DNA from: Pseudomonas viciae
Lineage (GTDB): Bacteria > Pseudomonadota > Gammaproteobacteria > Pseudomonadales > Pseudomonadaceae
Reading direction: 5' to 3'
Assembly: GCF_004786035.1 (NCBI RefSeq)
Contig: NZ_CP035088.1
Coordinates: forward strand, 3,198,001-3,262,000
Length of the DNA: 64,000 bases
Position numbers and translations under genes: made by a program. The stretch's first letter is position 1. The number at the start of each line of letters is the position of its first letter. Below the pieces are notes generated by a model. The model ran no database searches, was not told where the DNA came from, and saw only the letters and a list, made by a program, of their open reading frames with translations. Shown one piece after another: positions 53,884-63,090 of this stretch.

Positions 53884-56670
53884 ATGGCATCACGGAAGAA
53901 GCTCAACGACTTAATGGAAGCGCAACAGCGACGGCGCGAGGAACTTGCGCAGCTGTTCGCGGCACGCAAACCTCTCGCCCATGCAAAACCTGCACTGAAG
54001 ACCCATGCGCGTAAAACGGTTCAAACCGTCCCGGTAGAAACGCCCGCTCCTAGCATCGTACCTCGTGCACATGAAGCTCTCATCGCGATGTACCGAGATG
54101 GCAGTTTGCAGCCGAGCGCGCCCTCCTCAACGCTTTTAGCGCTGGCAGATCTTTATCTGCATGCTGCCGAGCACCGATCACGACACATCGTGATGGCATG
54201 GCCCGCGGCGCCCAAAACCCTGCCTCTGGTACACGCGTTGGCTACGTTGGTACGCTGGCATCAGGGCGACAAACAAGGAGTTCGCGGCTTGCTTTTTCCA
54301 GTGAAGAGCAATGCCTTTTATGGTCTGAATCACGTCCATTTCGATCGGACAAGCATTCTTCGAATCGCTCACAACTTGCTTGAGGTAAGCGCCGACGCCA
54401 ACGCAAGTGTGACTCGCTCCATGGGAGACAAAGACGCCTTTTACTTTTCCCTATCCGACAGTAATTTTCCTCAAAACCTAGACGACCCATTCAATCCGAC
54501 AGTTGGTGAGCTGCTGCCTCACTTTTTGGCGACGCCAGATTTTGACCGTTGGCAATCTTGCGACGGGCACCTTTTGGCGCTTATCCGAGCCAAACTCAGA
54601 AGGAAACTCGCGACTGCTTTAAAATTGAACTGCGCAGTCATCGGTGATCCGCGTACAGCACCAGATGCCCTCTTTGCACTTGATGGACGGATGTCAGAGA
54701 CCGAGCTTCGACGCGCCTGCAGAGATCTGGCTCGGTTTGGCTCACCGGAGGTCGTTCTAGTCCAGGCTACCCGAGCAATTCGTATGGAGGCCAAAAGCTG
54801 GAAAAAGCAACTGGCGCGCTTCTGCATAATGCTGGAGGACGTATTTCAAGGTCGCCCCCCTGGCGTTATTGTAATCACTGATGAGCCCCATGCTGCTTTC
54901 AGAATCAAGGAGGAACTCTGGGAGCAGAACCGCAAGCGGAACCCTTCAAGTCAATGGCACACGCCCCACGAATTCAAAATTTTGGGTGTTCCGACTACTG
55001 TCGGTGGAGCGGGATTATTGGCGCCATTGGCTCAGGAAACCCTGCATCCCGCTCCGCGGGAACTCAATGTTTTTATCGTTGATGCGGATACGGCCAAATC
55101 AGCTAACAAGCTGGTACGTATCGCCAACGCTGCACCTGGGGGCAAAGAGTCTGCCAAACCACTAATCGACGCAGCGTCGTACCTTTCTCGTCTTGCAGCC
55201 CTCCCCTGCGGCGTCAGGCATATGTCCGACTATCTGGCAGGTATTGAAGTGTCGCAGCGGACACGCGCCGCTTTCGATTGGCTCAACCACCTGGGTAACG
55301 TGCAGGAGTTCGAGCGTACCGTTGGCGTTGGAGACCAGGGGCCAGCCCTTTTTGAATGTCTTCAGCGTAGCTCACAACTATTCTGCAATTATCACGAGGC
55401 AACGCCTTTCGCGCATAAGTTGGCAGAGCTTGTTTCCAACGCTGCAAAGAGCTCAAAGCGTAAGGTTACCATCGTGTTTACCAGTGCGCTGTATCTGCGC
55501 CTCGCCGAACGCTTCCTCGCGGAGTACGACCAGTATCCCGATGGGCTGATATATGACTCCTTTCAAGGGCGCGTACAACTGTTGTGTGCCGCTCACCTCG
55601 AAGAACGCCTTGATGAGCTGCAAGGCTCGACACTGGTTTGTGCTGGATTAAACGAGGACTGCCTTCGTCTATTGCTGACCGATGATCGTGTTCCTTCCCA
55701 TACGGTGGTTTTGCTAACCCAGCGAGCCGGGCAGTTTCTACGGGCCACGCTCAAGCCTATCGTCGAGCTGATGCCCGAATTCAGATCTTTTAAGCCTCGG
55801 ATGGAATCCATTTTGAGGAAACTGAAAGATCTCCCGGAAGACGCTTCTGTCCTTTCCACTAGCGACTATGTGCTACCTACCTTTCGTGTCGAGTTGTCAT
55901 CCAATGTTTCCTCTGAGGGGCATGGTGATGGAACCGAATCTTGGGTTATCCGACTTGACAGCAACGTGACGCTGTTCCGCCATGAGAAATCGGAAATGTA
56001 CGTCTACGACCCGGCTTCGCCGCGGGCAGCAGATGTAGGCTTTCGGACTTGCCAAGTCGGCTCCCTGGAGGTGGGTGATAAGGTTTTTATCATGTCAGCT
56101 GAGCTGCGCGAGATGGTCGAGCAAGTACTCCGTGAAGCGGGCGTACCTATTCAATCGGATAAGACGTTCGAAACTGCCTTGAGAAGTTATCACGAGCAGA
56201 TCCAGAAATGCCTCGCTAGGCGATTCGCGCAGGGCTCACTTTCTGACAAGGTACGCGTAATACGAGAGCAGATGCTTGAGCTTGACCCTCTTCTGGAAAC
56301 CAAACTTCCCGGGGCCCAGGCGATGCGCCAGTGGATTGATTTAGGACGCTCACTCGACACCCCGTTCGAGCAGCTTCGGCCACAGGCGCCACAGCGCGAG
56401 GAGACTTTCAAGGCATTTGCAACGGTGCTCGGACTGTCTCCGTTGGAAGCTGCTTACCAGTGGCAGCGCGTCATCACGGCGGTACGTAACTCGCGTCGGC
56501 TAGATGGTCGCCATGTCGCCGACATCTATGCGTACATGCTCCTGCAGCCCGAATCCGTTATGGCCAACTCGAGTATCAAGCGAACGACTTTGAATCAGCT
56601 TTTCGACAAGGCGCGTGAAAGCATTGCCTCCGTCGAGTTTGTCGGACTTTCTAAGGAAACGCTGCAATGA
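53884..56670 (+). CDS. 928-aa DISARM-associated protein, DrmE-like
   Basis: 928 aa, ATG 53884. A basic coiled N-terminus (about 1-60, MEAQQRRREELAQLFAARKP) is followed by a P-loop-helicase-like region without a clear Walker A. A degenerate DEAH-like box (VIVITDEPHAAFR, about residues 329-341) and a later segment resembling helicase motif IV (KVTIVFTSALYLRLAERFL) are visible, followed by a helical C-terminus. The length (about 900 aa), lack of catalytic motifs and position directly before drmA fit DrmE of class 2 DISARM, whose function is unknown. The assignment is by context and overall look, not alignment. Its stop overlaps the DrmA start (ATGA). Confidence 0.62.
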   Translation: MASRKKLNDLMEAQQRRREELAQLFAARKPLAHAKPALKTHARKTVQTVPVETPAPSIVPRAHEALIAMYRDGSLQPSAPSSTLLALADLYLHAAEHRSRHIVMAWPAAPKTLPLVHALATLVRWHQGDKQGVRGLLFPVKSNAFYGLNHVHFDRTSILRIAHNLLEVSADANASVTRSMGDKDAFYFSLSDSNFPQNLDDPFNPTVGELLPHFLATPDFDRWQSCDGHLLALIRAKLRRKLATALKLNCAVIGDPRTAPDALFALDGRMSETELRRACRDLARFGSPEVVLVQATRAIRMEAKSWKKQLARFCIMLEDVFQGRPPGVIVITDEPHAAFRIKEELWEQNRKRNPSSQWHTPHEFKILGVPTTVGGAGLLAPLAQETLHPAPRELNVFIVDADTAKSANKLVRIANAAPGGKESAKPLIDAASYLSRLAALPCGVRHMSDYLAGIEVSQRTRAAFDWLNHLGNVQEFERTVGVGDQGPALFECLQRSSQLFCNYHEATPFAHKLAELVSNAAKSSKRKVTIVFTSALYLRLAERFLAEYDQYPDGLIYDSFQGRVQLLCAAHLEERLDELQGSTLVCAGLNEDCLRLLLTDDRVPSHTVVLLTQRAGQFLRATLKPIVELMPEFRSFKPRMESILRKLKDLPEDASVLSTSDYVLPTFRVELSSNVSSEGHGDGTESWVIRLDSNVTLFRHEKSEMYVYDPASPRAADVGFRTCQVGSLEVGDKVFIMSAELREMVEQVLREAGVPIQSDKTFETALRSYHEQIQKCLARRFAQGSLSDKVRVIREQMLELDPLLETKLPGAQAMRQWIDLGRSLDTPFEQLRPQAPQREETFKAFATVLGLSPLEAAYQWQRVITAVRNSRRLDGRHVADIYAYMLLQPESVMANSSIKRTTLNQLFDKARESIASVEFVGLSKETLQ

Positions 56671-59600
56671 GCCAACCCACGCTTCGTGACGATCCGGCAA
56701 AGATCTCCTCTACCCTCAAGGAGGCGGTCGTCGATAGCCTTCTGAATCTGACGTATGCACAAATCAGCGGCCAAGGTTCCACAGGGCAATATCTCTTCGG
56801 AGCTCGTCCAAGAACGTTGTTAAATTCTGGTTTTTTGCTGCCCCAGCGCAACCAATCCGGTGACGATGAAGTGACATCGCCTATCTGGATTTCGTCGCAC
56901 GGGGTCCAGATGCAACTCAATGCCCTCGCGTCTTCAGTGATAACGGTATTCCCGAGGCTATGTGTCTACGTGCGCGTGCTTCCCCGTGAAGAGGATCTCA
57001 AAAGGCCAAACTGTCGTCCTGTCTTTATGTTGCGCCGGGCTGTGGTTGACGAGATTCGGGCTGAACGTAACCGTCGGCTGGAAGAAGCGTGGGAGAAAGC
57101 CAAAGGCACTTATAGCTCGAAATATAAGCATCCCGGGTGGACGGCAATCCGGTCGACGATTGTTGAGGAAATCTACGCAGCGAAAGGCATCCCGAGAGAT
57201 CTGCTGACCTCGGATTTTTCTCACGATTCGGCCGAAGCCGAGGATTTTTCTTCAGCTGAAATGGAAGAACTTAGTGATAGCACGAGGGAGGGAGCGCTCG
57301 TCAACTCACGCGAGGCTCTTCCTATCAAAGACGAGCACTTCGAGCCATTGGCGGTCCCACACAAATGGTTGCGATTGGATGTGGAGCTACCACCACTGGA
57401 ACTCGATACCGCGAAATCCATTGAAGCTCTTCAGCAAGACATCGACAACCAGTCCTTGCGTATGAATGAGGCCGTGAACAAGCGGCTGCAGGATTGGGCT
57501 GAAAGCGATGATCTGGACTCTGGTGGTAAGGCGTGGGGGTATCGGCACCAGTTGAGCATACCCGCCAGTCAATACTCGAATTGGGCGGAATTTCTCCAGA
57601 GTGCGCGCACGTCTCAGCTACCAATAACATTGCCGCAGATTCACTTAGATTGGGATCTCGAGCTGCATACAGACTGGCTCGATCCTTCCAAACGAAATTT
57701 CTTTCTCGCAATTGAAAACGTCAGCAGTATGCCGACTCAGCATGTAGACGAGACGGACGAAGCTATCTTCCTCGTTTCTCTACAAATACAGCTTCCGGCT
57801 GCGCTTCACCATCCGTTGAAACTCGAGCGAATTGACCCTTCCTATCGCTATAACAAGTACCTGACACATCCAGCCATGGGGCACAACTGCGGAGTTGTGC
57901 AACTACAATCCGACCCTGCGATTCGGACTCTAGAGACTACGTGGACGCCTCGTTACACCCAGCCGCGAATCACTCCCACGAGCGCTGCTGGTGTCGTGCG
58001 AAAAATACGTGCCTTGGCCCAACCAGATGGACTTGATGGGTTGGAGGCGCTAGTGCCAGCCATGCAAACATGGCTTAACAATTTACCCGAGCAAGTGTCG
58101 CCTGCCGATGGCCTATCCGCTTCCGACGTAGCCGGAGTTGCACGCGAGGAAGAGGCGTTTCGCCACGACATCCGAAAATGGACCACAGAGATGGCGACTA
58201 TCGCTGCCGGCCTGAATTGCTTGAGGGAATCTCGTGCGGCTTGGCGCGAGCGAGGCCCGCAGACTGACCCAAAAGCAATTGTTTATGAAGCTTGGCTAGC
58301 CACTAACGAGACAATGGCGAACTTCATGCAGGCCCGTTTTGGCCAGGACGACAATGAGTGGCGCTTGTTTCAGCTTGCTTTCATCATTGCGAATGTTCCT
58401 GCTTTGGCTTCGCGAATTCCGGAGTATTCGCACCTCTACAACGAAGCCAGAGACGACGCTGTCACCCTCCTTTACTTCGCGACCGGCGGCGGCAAATCTG
58501 AAGCTTTTTTCGGGCTGCTAACCTTTAACCTTATGCTTGATCGGCTTCGAGGTAAGCAGTTAGGGGTCACTGCGCTCATTCGCTACCCGTTGCGATTGCT
58601 AACAATCCAACAGGCCCAGCGGTGCGCACGAGTACTGGCACATGCTGAGCGTGTCCGAAATCGTCATGGCTACGGTGGTAACCCATTGTCCATAGGATTC
58701 TGGGTCGGCAGCGGCGGCTCTCCTAACCGTCACAATACTAAGGGGGTGAAGAGCATCCCAACCATTTCGTCTGCACCTCCATTCCTAGCGGCTGAGCGAG
58801 CCCTTCGGGAAAACGACGCCAAATATCACACTGCCATGCGTGCCTGGCGCAAGCTGCCCAAATGCCCTTTCTGTAATTGCGAAACAGCTTTGCGGCTATT
58901 TGTTGATAACAGGGACCAAATACTGGGCCACGTATGCACCGATATCCAATGCGATTCAAACGGTGGTAACTGGCGGCCCCTTCCGTTCTACATTGTCGAT
59001 GAAGACATTTACGATTTAGCACCGTCCGTGCTTTTGGGTACCGTCGATAAGCTGGCCCTCATTGGCCATTCAGCTCGAACCATTCGGCGCATCTACGCGA
59101 TGTTCGGAGCGGCGCCTTGGATCAATCCGGTCAGCGGGCGGTTGTACGTTCCTGAACCTCGTGAGCTAGCTGCGGGGCCTGACGCAAAAGGCATGGAGGG
59201 GATATACCCTGCTTATTCGGCTGGAAAGCGCATTTTTCACGATCCATTCCCCAGCCTTATCATCCAGGACGAGGCACACCTGCTCGATGAATCGCTGGGC
59301 ACCTTCGCCGGTCTCTTCGAATCCACACTCGATGCCGTCTTTGAATACCTGTCCAAGCCACTCAGCGGCTTGGTCGCAACAGATAAACAAGGGCGTAGGC
59401 GCCGGGCTAAGGTGATCGCCGCGTCCGCTACCGTCTCTGCTCCTGAGAGGCAGCTGGAGCACTTATACCAACGCTCGATTCCGGCAACACAGTTTCCCGA
59501 GCCGGGCCCAACCCTTTACGAGTCATTTTATTCGGTACCCGCTCCAGCGGAGGATGTAGAGCGTCAAGCGCATCCGGACGTCGAAGTGGCGAGCAGCCAA

Positions 59601-60866
59601 GCCCGTGTTTACACAGCCTTCATGACCAACGGAAAGCCGCATACGACGACAAGTGTTGCGGTTTTATCGAGCTTTCATTTCAACGTCACCCGCCTGTTCA
59701 ACGACCTGACGAGCAATGACGCAGAAGTTTTCCAATCTGCACGCCAATTGCTCGTGGAGCACGTCTCCCGAGGCGCTCTCGAGGCGCTGCACAAGGACGC
59801 ATTAGGTGAGGCCTGCGCATCAAAACTGGCCACTCTCATTGACCTGCATCGCATAGCCTTGACTTACGTCACCAATAAAAAAGGTGGTGATCAGATTATG
59901 GCTGCGGAGGCGGAGGAAACCCGCAAGCGACACCTCAATGAAGGTATGGATCTGAGGGGGCTTGATACCCGACTGATCACCGGTTCGGTGGAGCAAGGGG
60001 AAATTCAAAATGTCGTGGATACTGCCCAACTTCGCGTAAATCCAGGGCATCCTTTTCCGCCGCTACAAGATCAGTTGCGCTCAGTCATCGCGACATCAGC
60101 CATTTCACACGGCGTCGACGTCGACGAGTTCAACTCTATGTTTTTTGCAGGCATGCCTTCGGACATTGCCGAGTACATTCAAGCGTCCTCGCGCGTGGGT
60201 CGTGCTCACATTGGGTTCGTTGTCTTGATACCCACGCCACAGCGTCGTCGTGATCGGCACATAGTTCATGTGTTCGACATCTTCCACCGCTTCCTTGAAC
60301 GTATGGTCCAGCCCGCGGCTATCGACCGATGGGCAGAACGCGCAATCGAGCGTGTATTCACCAGCCTGCTTCAGGCTTATTTGGTTGGTGTGGTGCCAAG
60401 TCGCGAGTTGATTCAGCTACCAGAAGATCAGAAAGCCAAAACATCGGATTTCAGTGTTATTCCCAACATTCGTAAAGAATACAGGTTCCGCGGAGAAGCA
60501 TTTATCAACGAAATCAACGATTTCATTGAGCTCGCTGTGGGGTTGCGTGGCGCCTTCGCTCCCGAAGGAGAGGAATATTACCGAGCACGTATTGACCGGA
60601 GGACTCGCGATCTACTAGTCAATGTTTGGAGCAGCCATATGTGGGGCAGCGGTTTCCTGGACGGTTATTTCAAAAGTCAAACGGAAGTGATCTCCAAACC
60701 TATGACATCGCTACGCGACGTGGATCAGGCTGGCATCATTCAAGCCTCGTATTGCGATAGCGAAGGCAAGGTACAACTCTCCAATGAGGTCTTGGCGGTA
60801 ATGGATTTCGTACGCCACGGAGTAGCAAATAACGACAGCGCAGACGATGCGCGGACGGGAGATTGA
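56667..60866 (+). CDS. drmA: DrmA-like superfamily 2 helicase
   Basis: 1399 aa. Start ATG 56667 overlaps the previous stop. A long N-terminal part of unknown fold (about 1-590) precedes the helicase: Walker A LLYFATGGGKSEAFF (about residues 602-616), a Cys4 zinc insert (CPFCNCE ... CTDIQC, about 733-775), motif II QDEAHLLDES (about 868), motif III ASATV (about 919), and motif VI QASSRVGRAHIGF (about 1171). The family, called DrmA in DISARM, is an essential ATPase that with DrmB forms the core acting on unmodified foreign DNA. The gene is followed one base later by the DUF1998 gene. Confidence 0.87.
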   Translation: MSQPTLRDDPAKISSTLKEAVVDSLLNLTYAQISGQGSTGQYLFGARPRTLLNSGFLLPQRNQSGDDEVTSPIWISSHGVQMQLNALASSVITVFPRLCVYVRVLPREEDLKRPNCRPVFMLRRAVVDEIRAERNRRLEEAWEKAKGTYSSKYKHPGWTAIRSTIVEEIYAAKGIPRDLLTSDFSHDSAEAEDFSSAEMEELSDSTREGALVNSREALPIKDEHFEPLAVPHKWLRLDVELPPLELDTAKSIEALQQDIDNQSLRMNEAVNKRLQDWAESDDLDSGGKAWGYRHQLSIPASQYSNWAEFLQSARTSQLPITLPQIHLDWDLELHTDWLDPSKRNFFLAIENVSSMPTQHVDETDEAIFLVSLQIQLPAALHHPLKLERIDPSYRYNKYLTHPAMGHNCGVVQLQSDPAIRTLETTWTPRYTQPRITPTSAAGVVRKIRALAQPDGLDGLEALVPAMQTWLNNLPEQVSPADGLSASDVAGVAREEEAFRHDIRKWTTEMATIAAGLNCLRESRAAWRERGPQTDPKAIVYEAWLATNETMANFMQARFGQDDNEWRLFQLAFIIANVPALASRIPEYSHLYNEARDDAVTLLYFATGGGKSEAFFGLLTFNLMLDRLRGKQLGVTALIRYPLRLLTIQQAQRCARVLAHAERVRNRHGYGGNPLSIGFWVGSGGSPNRHNTKGVKSIPTISSAPPFLAAERALRENDAKYHTAMRAWRKLPKCPFCNCETALRLFVDNRDQILGHVCTDIQCDSNGGNWRPLPFYIVDEDIYDLAPSVLLGTVDKLALIGHSARTIRRIYAMFGAAPWINPVSGRLYVPEPRELAAGPDAKGMEGIYPAYSAGKRIFHDPFPSLIIQDEAHLLDESLGTFAGLFESTLDAVFEYLSKPLSGLVATDKQGRRRRAKVIAASATVSAPERQLEHLYQRSIPATQFPEPGPTLYESFYSVPAPAEDVERQAHPDVEVASSQARVYTAFMTNGKPHTTTSVAVLSSFHFNVTRLFNDLTSNDAEVFQSARQLLVEHVSRGALEALHKDALGEACASKLATLIDLHRIALTYVTNKKGGDQIMAAEAEETRKRHLNEGMDLRGLDTRLITGSVEQGEIQNVVDTAQLRVNPGHPFPPLQDQLRSVIATSAISHGVDVDEFNSMFFAGMPSDIAEYIQASSRVGRAHIGFVVLIPTPQRRRDRHIVHVFDIFHRFLERMVQPAAIDRWAERAIERVFTSLLQAYLVGVVPSRELIQLPEDQKAKTSDFSVIPNIRKEYRFRGEAFINEINDFIELAVGLRGAFAPEGEEYYRARIDRRTRDLLVNVWSSHMWGSGFLDGYFKSQTEVISKPMTSLRDVDQAGIIQASYCDSEGKVQLSNEVLAVMDFVRHGVANNDSADDARTGD

Positions 60867-60867
60867 G

Positions 60868-63090
60868 ATGGGTACTCGTAAAGGCTTTCTTGCTGCTGAT
60901 GACGATGACAGGACACTCACTGCTCCGACAATGTCACGATCTCGTGGTCAACTTGGATCAGCGTATGCCCCTGGCGCGTTCTTCACATTTGAAGGTGGAC
61001 TGGGTTCGTGTATTTCAATCCCGGACCTTACGGCAACGACTGATGATGCACCTATTCAAAGCGTCACGAAATCGCAAATCATTTTGAGGCTGCATGAAAT
61101 CTGGCAGAGCTGGTTCTTAAGGGCGTCTGCCGCGGGAACTGCCGACCGTCCGGTCGTTCCACAACAATGTCTCGAAGAAGCGATTCTTAATCGAGGCGTT
61201 GTGTCGCCTCTAGGCGCCGATCGCTTGGCATTCTTGAGCCCGCTGCGGATGAAATACGCACCGGCACCTCTGACCTTCGTTTGCAATAAATGCAGCCTTT
61301 TTAAACGTTTTACATCCGTTCGCGATATGGCCAAGAACATGGACCAACTGCGAAACAATCGGTGTACATCAGTGGACGCCAAGGGGCCTTGCCAATGGCG
61401 GCAGGTCGATGTGGTTTTCGTACATTGGTCGGGTGAGTGGATGCCAGTCACTCCGGGTCGTTGGGAGTGGGATGATCGTAACAACACGCCAAGACTCTCC
61501 GGTGAAGAATGCCAGCTTTGCGGAGGTAATGAATTTAAACTGAACACCGATTCGCCCCGAATCGGTAAGTGGCACTTCTACTGTGCTAAACCTTCTTGCG
61601 GGCACAAAGGGGCAAATGAGTGGCGTCAGCAAGATAAATTTACGACAGAGCTTTTTCGCGACCAAGCCAGTTCCCGTCTAGGCGAACGACGGATGGAACC
61701 CATCTCGTATAGAGCATCGTCGGCATACTATTCACAGTCGGAACAGTTTGTTCTGTTTCCAGAGTCAGAGCACCAGTTGATCACTCTGCTGGAGCCACAG
61801 AACGATGATCAACTTGCCGCCTTCATAGGTTCCCTCTTCAGATTTGGTGGCGCTGAGCTCACACCAGCAGAAATGAAGGCCATTTTGCTGGCTGCCGGTA
61901 AAACCGGGGAATGGGAAACGTACGAGAGTCTTTGTCTAATGCGTGAAAGCGCAGTTTCAGGAGATGGGTCCCTTAAAGCGGTAGTGGACAGTGAGCTCAA
62001 AAAACTGGTCACAAGATGGACAACCAGCAGCCCACCACTCATACCTCCCCGAGTCGATCTTCCTCTAGCCATAACTCAGCAGCTTGCGTCGCGCGGCGAA
62101 TACACTAGCCGCTTCGACCCCTTCGTTCTGGCAGTCGAGCACGAGGCATTGAATAGAGGCAAACTCTCCGCGCCGCCTGACGGGGGGCGCGCTAAGTTTG
62201 TGCGTTTCAACCATCTTGATGATGACCTTGCGCCAAAAGGGGCGAACGCTAAGGCCAAACAGGAAGCCGAAACCCAGCACTTGATGAAAAAGCTTGGCAT
62301 GGCAGATCTGGGTTTAATCCGCGAATTTGACCTGTGCCGATTCACCCATGGGTATACGCGTGTTTCCGCCACTCCGATATTGAACAAGCGCAACAAGGAT
62401 GTCCCCGTTCGATTGAAGCTCTTTGAGCCGTTGAATAATGGCAAACGCCCTATTTATGTCATGACCCAAGCTAACGAAGCACTCTATGTGCGCCTCGACC
62501 CCGAGGTTGTTTATAAATGGTTGCAGGCCATCGGGGTTTCAGATTTGCCCCAGTGGGACAGCAGCAGCCCCGTCAAACTGGGCGGAAAGCTGCTGGAGGT
62601 GGTAGAACCTTTTGGTCGCTATTTCTCCCTTCTCAAAGAAGGGGATGCCACCACGTACCGCTACGTGTACACCCTCTTGCACACCTACGCACATGCACTT
62701 ATGAAAAACGTGGCTGAGCTGTCAGGATTGGATCTAGGGTCCATGGGGGAGTACATCTTTCCTCTCGATCTCGCATTTGTAGTCTATCGAAACGGAACCA
62801 CGATGGACTTGGGTAATTTGTCATCGTTGTGGCGGAACGAAAACAATCTATTCCTAAGACGTTTCCTAGATGCCTCAATCCATCGCTGCAACTCTGGTCG
62901 GCTTTGCGACGCAGCGGGAGGCGCCTGTCCTGACTGCATCATGATTCCGGAAACGTCGTGCGTTGCACAAAATCAGCTACTGTCACGTGCCGTACTGAAG
63001 GGTGGTCCTCCACCTCGCGAAGATGGGACGCACAAGGGACAGCACATCCGCGGTTTTCTCGAGATGACTAACGAACACAATGAAAGTTGA
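60868..63090 (+). CDS. drmB: DrmB-like DUF1998 zinc protein
   Basis: 740 aa from ATG 60868, seven bases after GGGAG; an ATG at 60847 is in frame but overlaps the helicase end. Zinc clusters are seen near residues 139-180 (FVCNKCS ... CTSVDAKGPC), near 215-250 (CQLCGG ... CAKPSCGHKG), and in the C-terminal DUF1998 domain (about 600-705: TLLHTYAHALMKN, then CNSGRLCDAAGGACPDC). DUF1998 proteins partner with DrmA; together they bind single-stranded or forked DNA. Overlaps the Shedu gene start by 11 bases. Confidence 0.88.
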   Translation: MGTRKGFLAADDDDRTLTAPTMSRSRGQLGSAYAPGAFFTFEGGLGSCISIPDLTATTDDAPIQSVTKSQIILRLHEIWQSWFLRASAAGTADRPVVPQQCLEEAILNRGVVSPLGADRLAFLSPLRMKYAPAPLTFVCNKCSLFKRFTSVRDMAKNMDQLRNNRCTSVDAKGPCQWRQVDVVFVHWSGEWMPVTPGRWEWDDRNNTPRLSGEECQLCGGNEFKLNTDSPRIGKWHFYCAKPSCGHKGANEWRQQDKFTTELFRDQASSRLGERRMEPISYRASSAYYSQSEQFVLFPESEHQLITLLEPQNDDQLAAFIGSLFRFGGAELTPAEMKAILLAAGKTGEWETYESLCLMRESAVSGDGSLKAVVDSELKKLVTRWTTSSPPLIPPRVDLPLAITQQLASRGEYTSRFDPFVLAVEHEALNRGKLSAPPDGGRAKFVRFNHLDDDLAPKGANAKAKQEAETQHLMKKLGMADLGLIREFDLCRFTHGYTRVSATPILNKRNKDVPVRLKLFEPLNNGKRPIYVMTQANEALYVRLDPEVVYKWLQAIGVSDLPQWDSSSPVKLGGKLLEVVEPFGRYFSLLKEGDATTYRYVYTLLHTYAHALMKNVAELSGLDLGSMGEYIFPLDLAFVVYRNGTTMDLGNLSSLWRNENNLFLRRFLDASIHRCNSGRLCDAAGGACPDCIMIPETSCVAQNQLLSRAVLKGGPPPREDGTHKGQHIRGFLEMTNEHNES

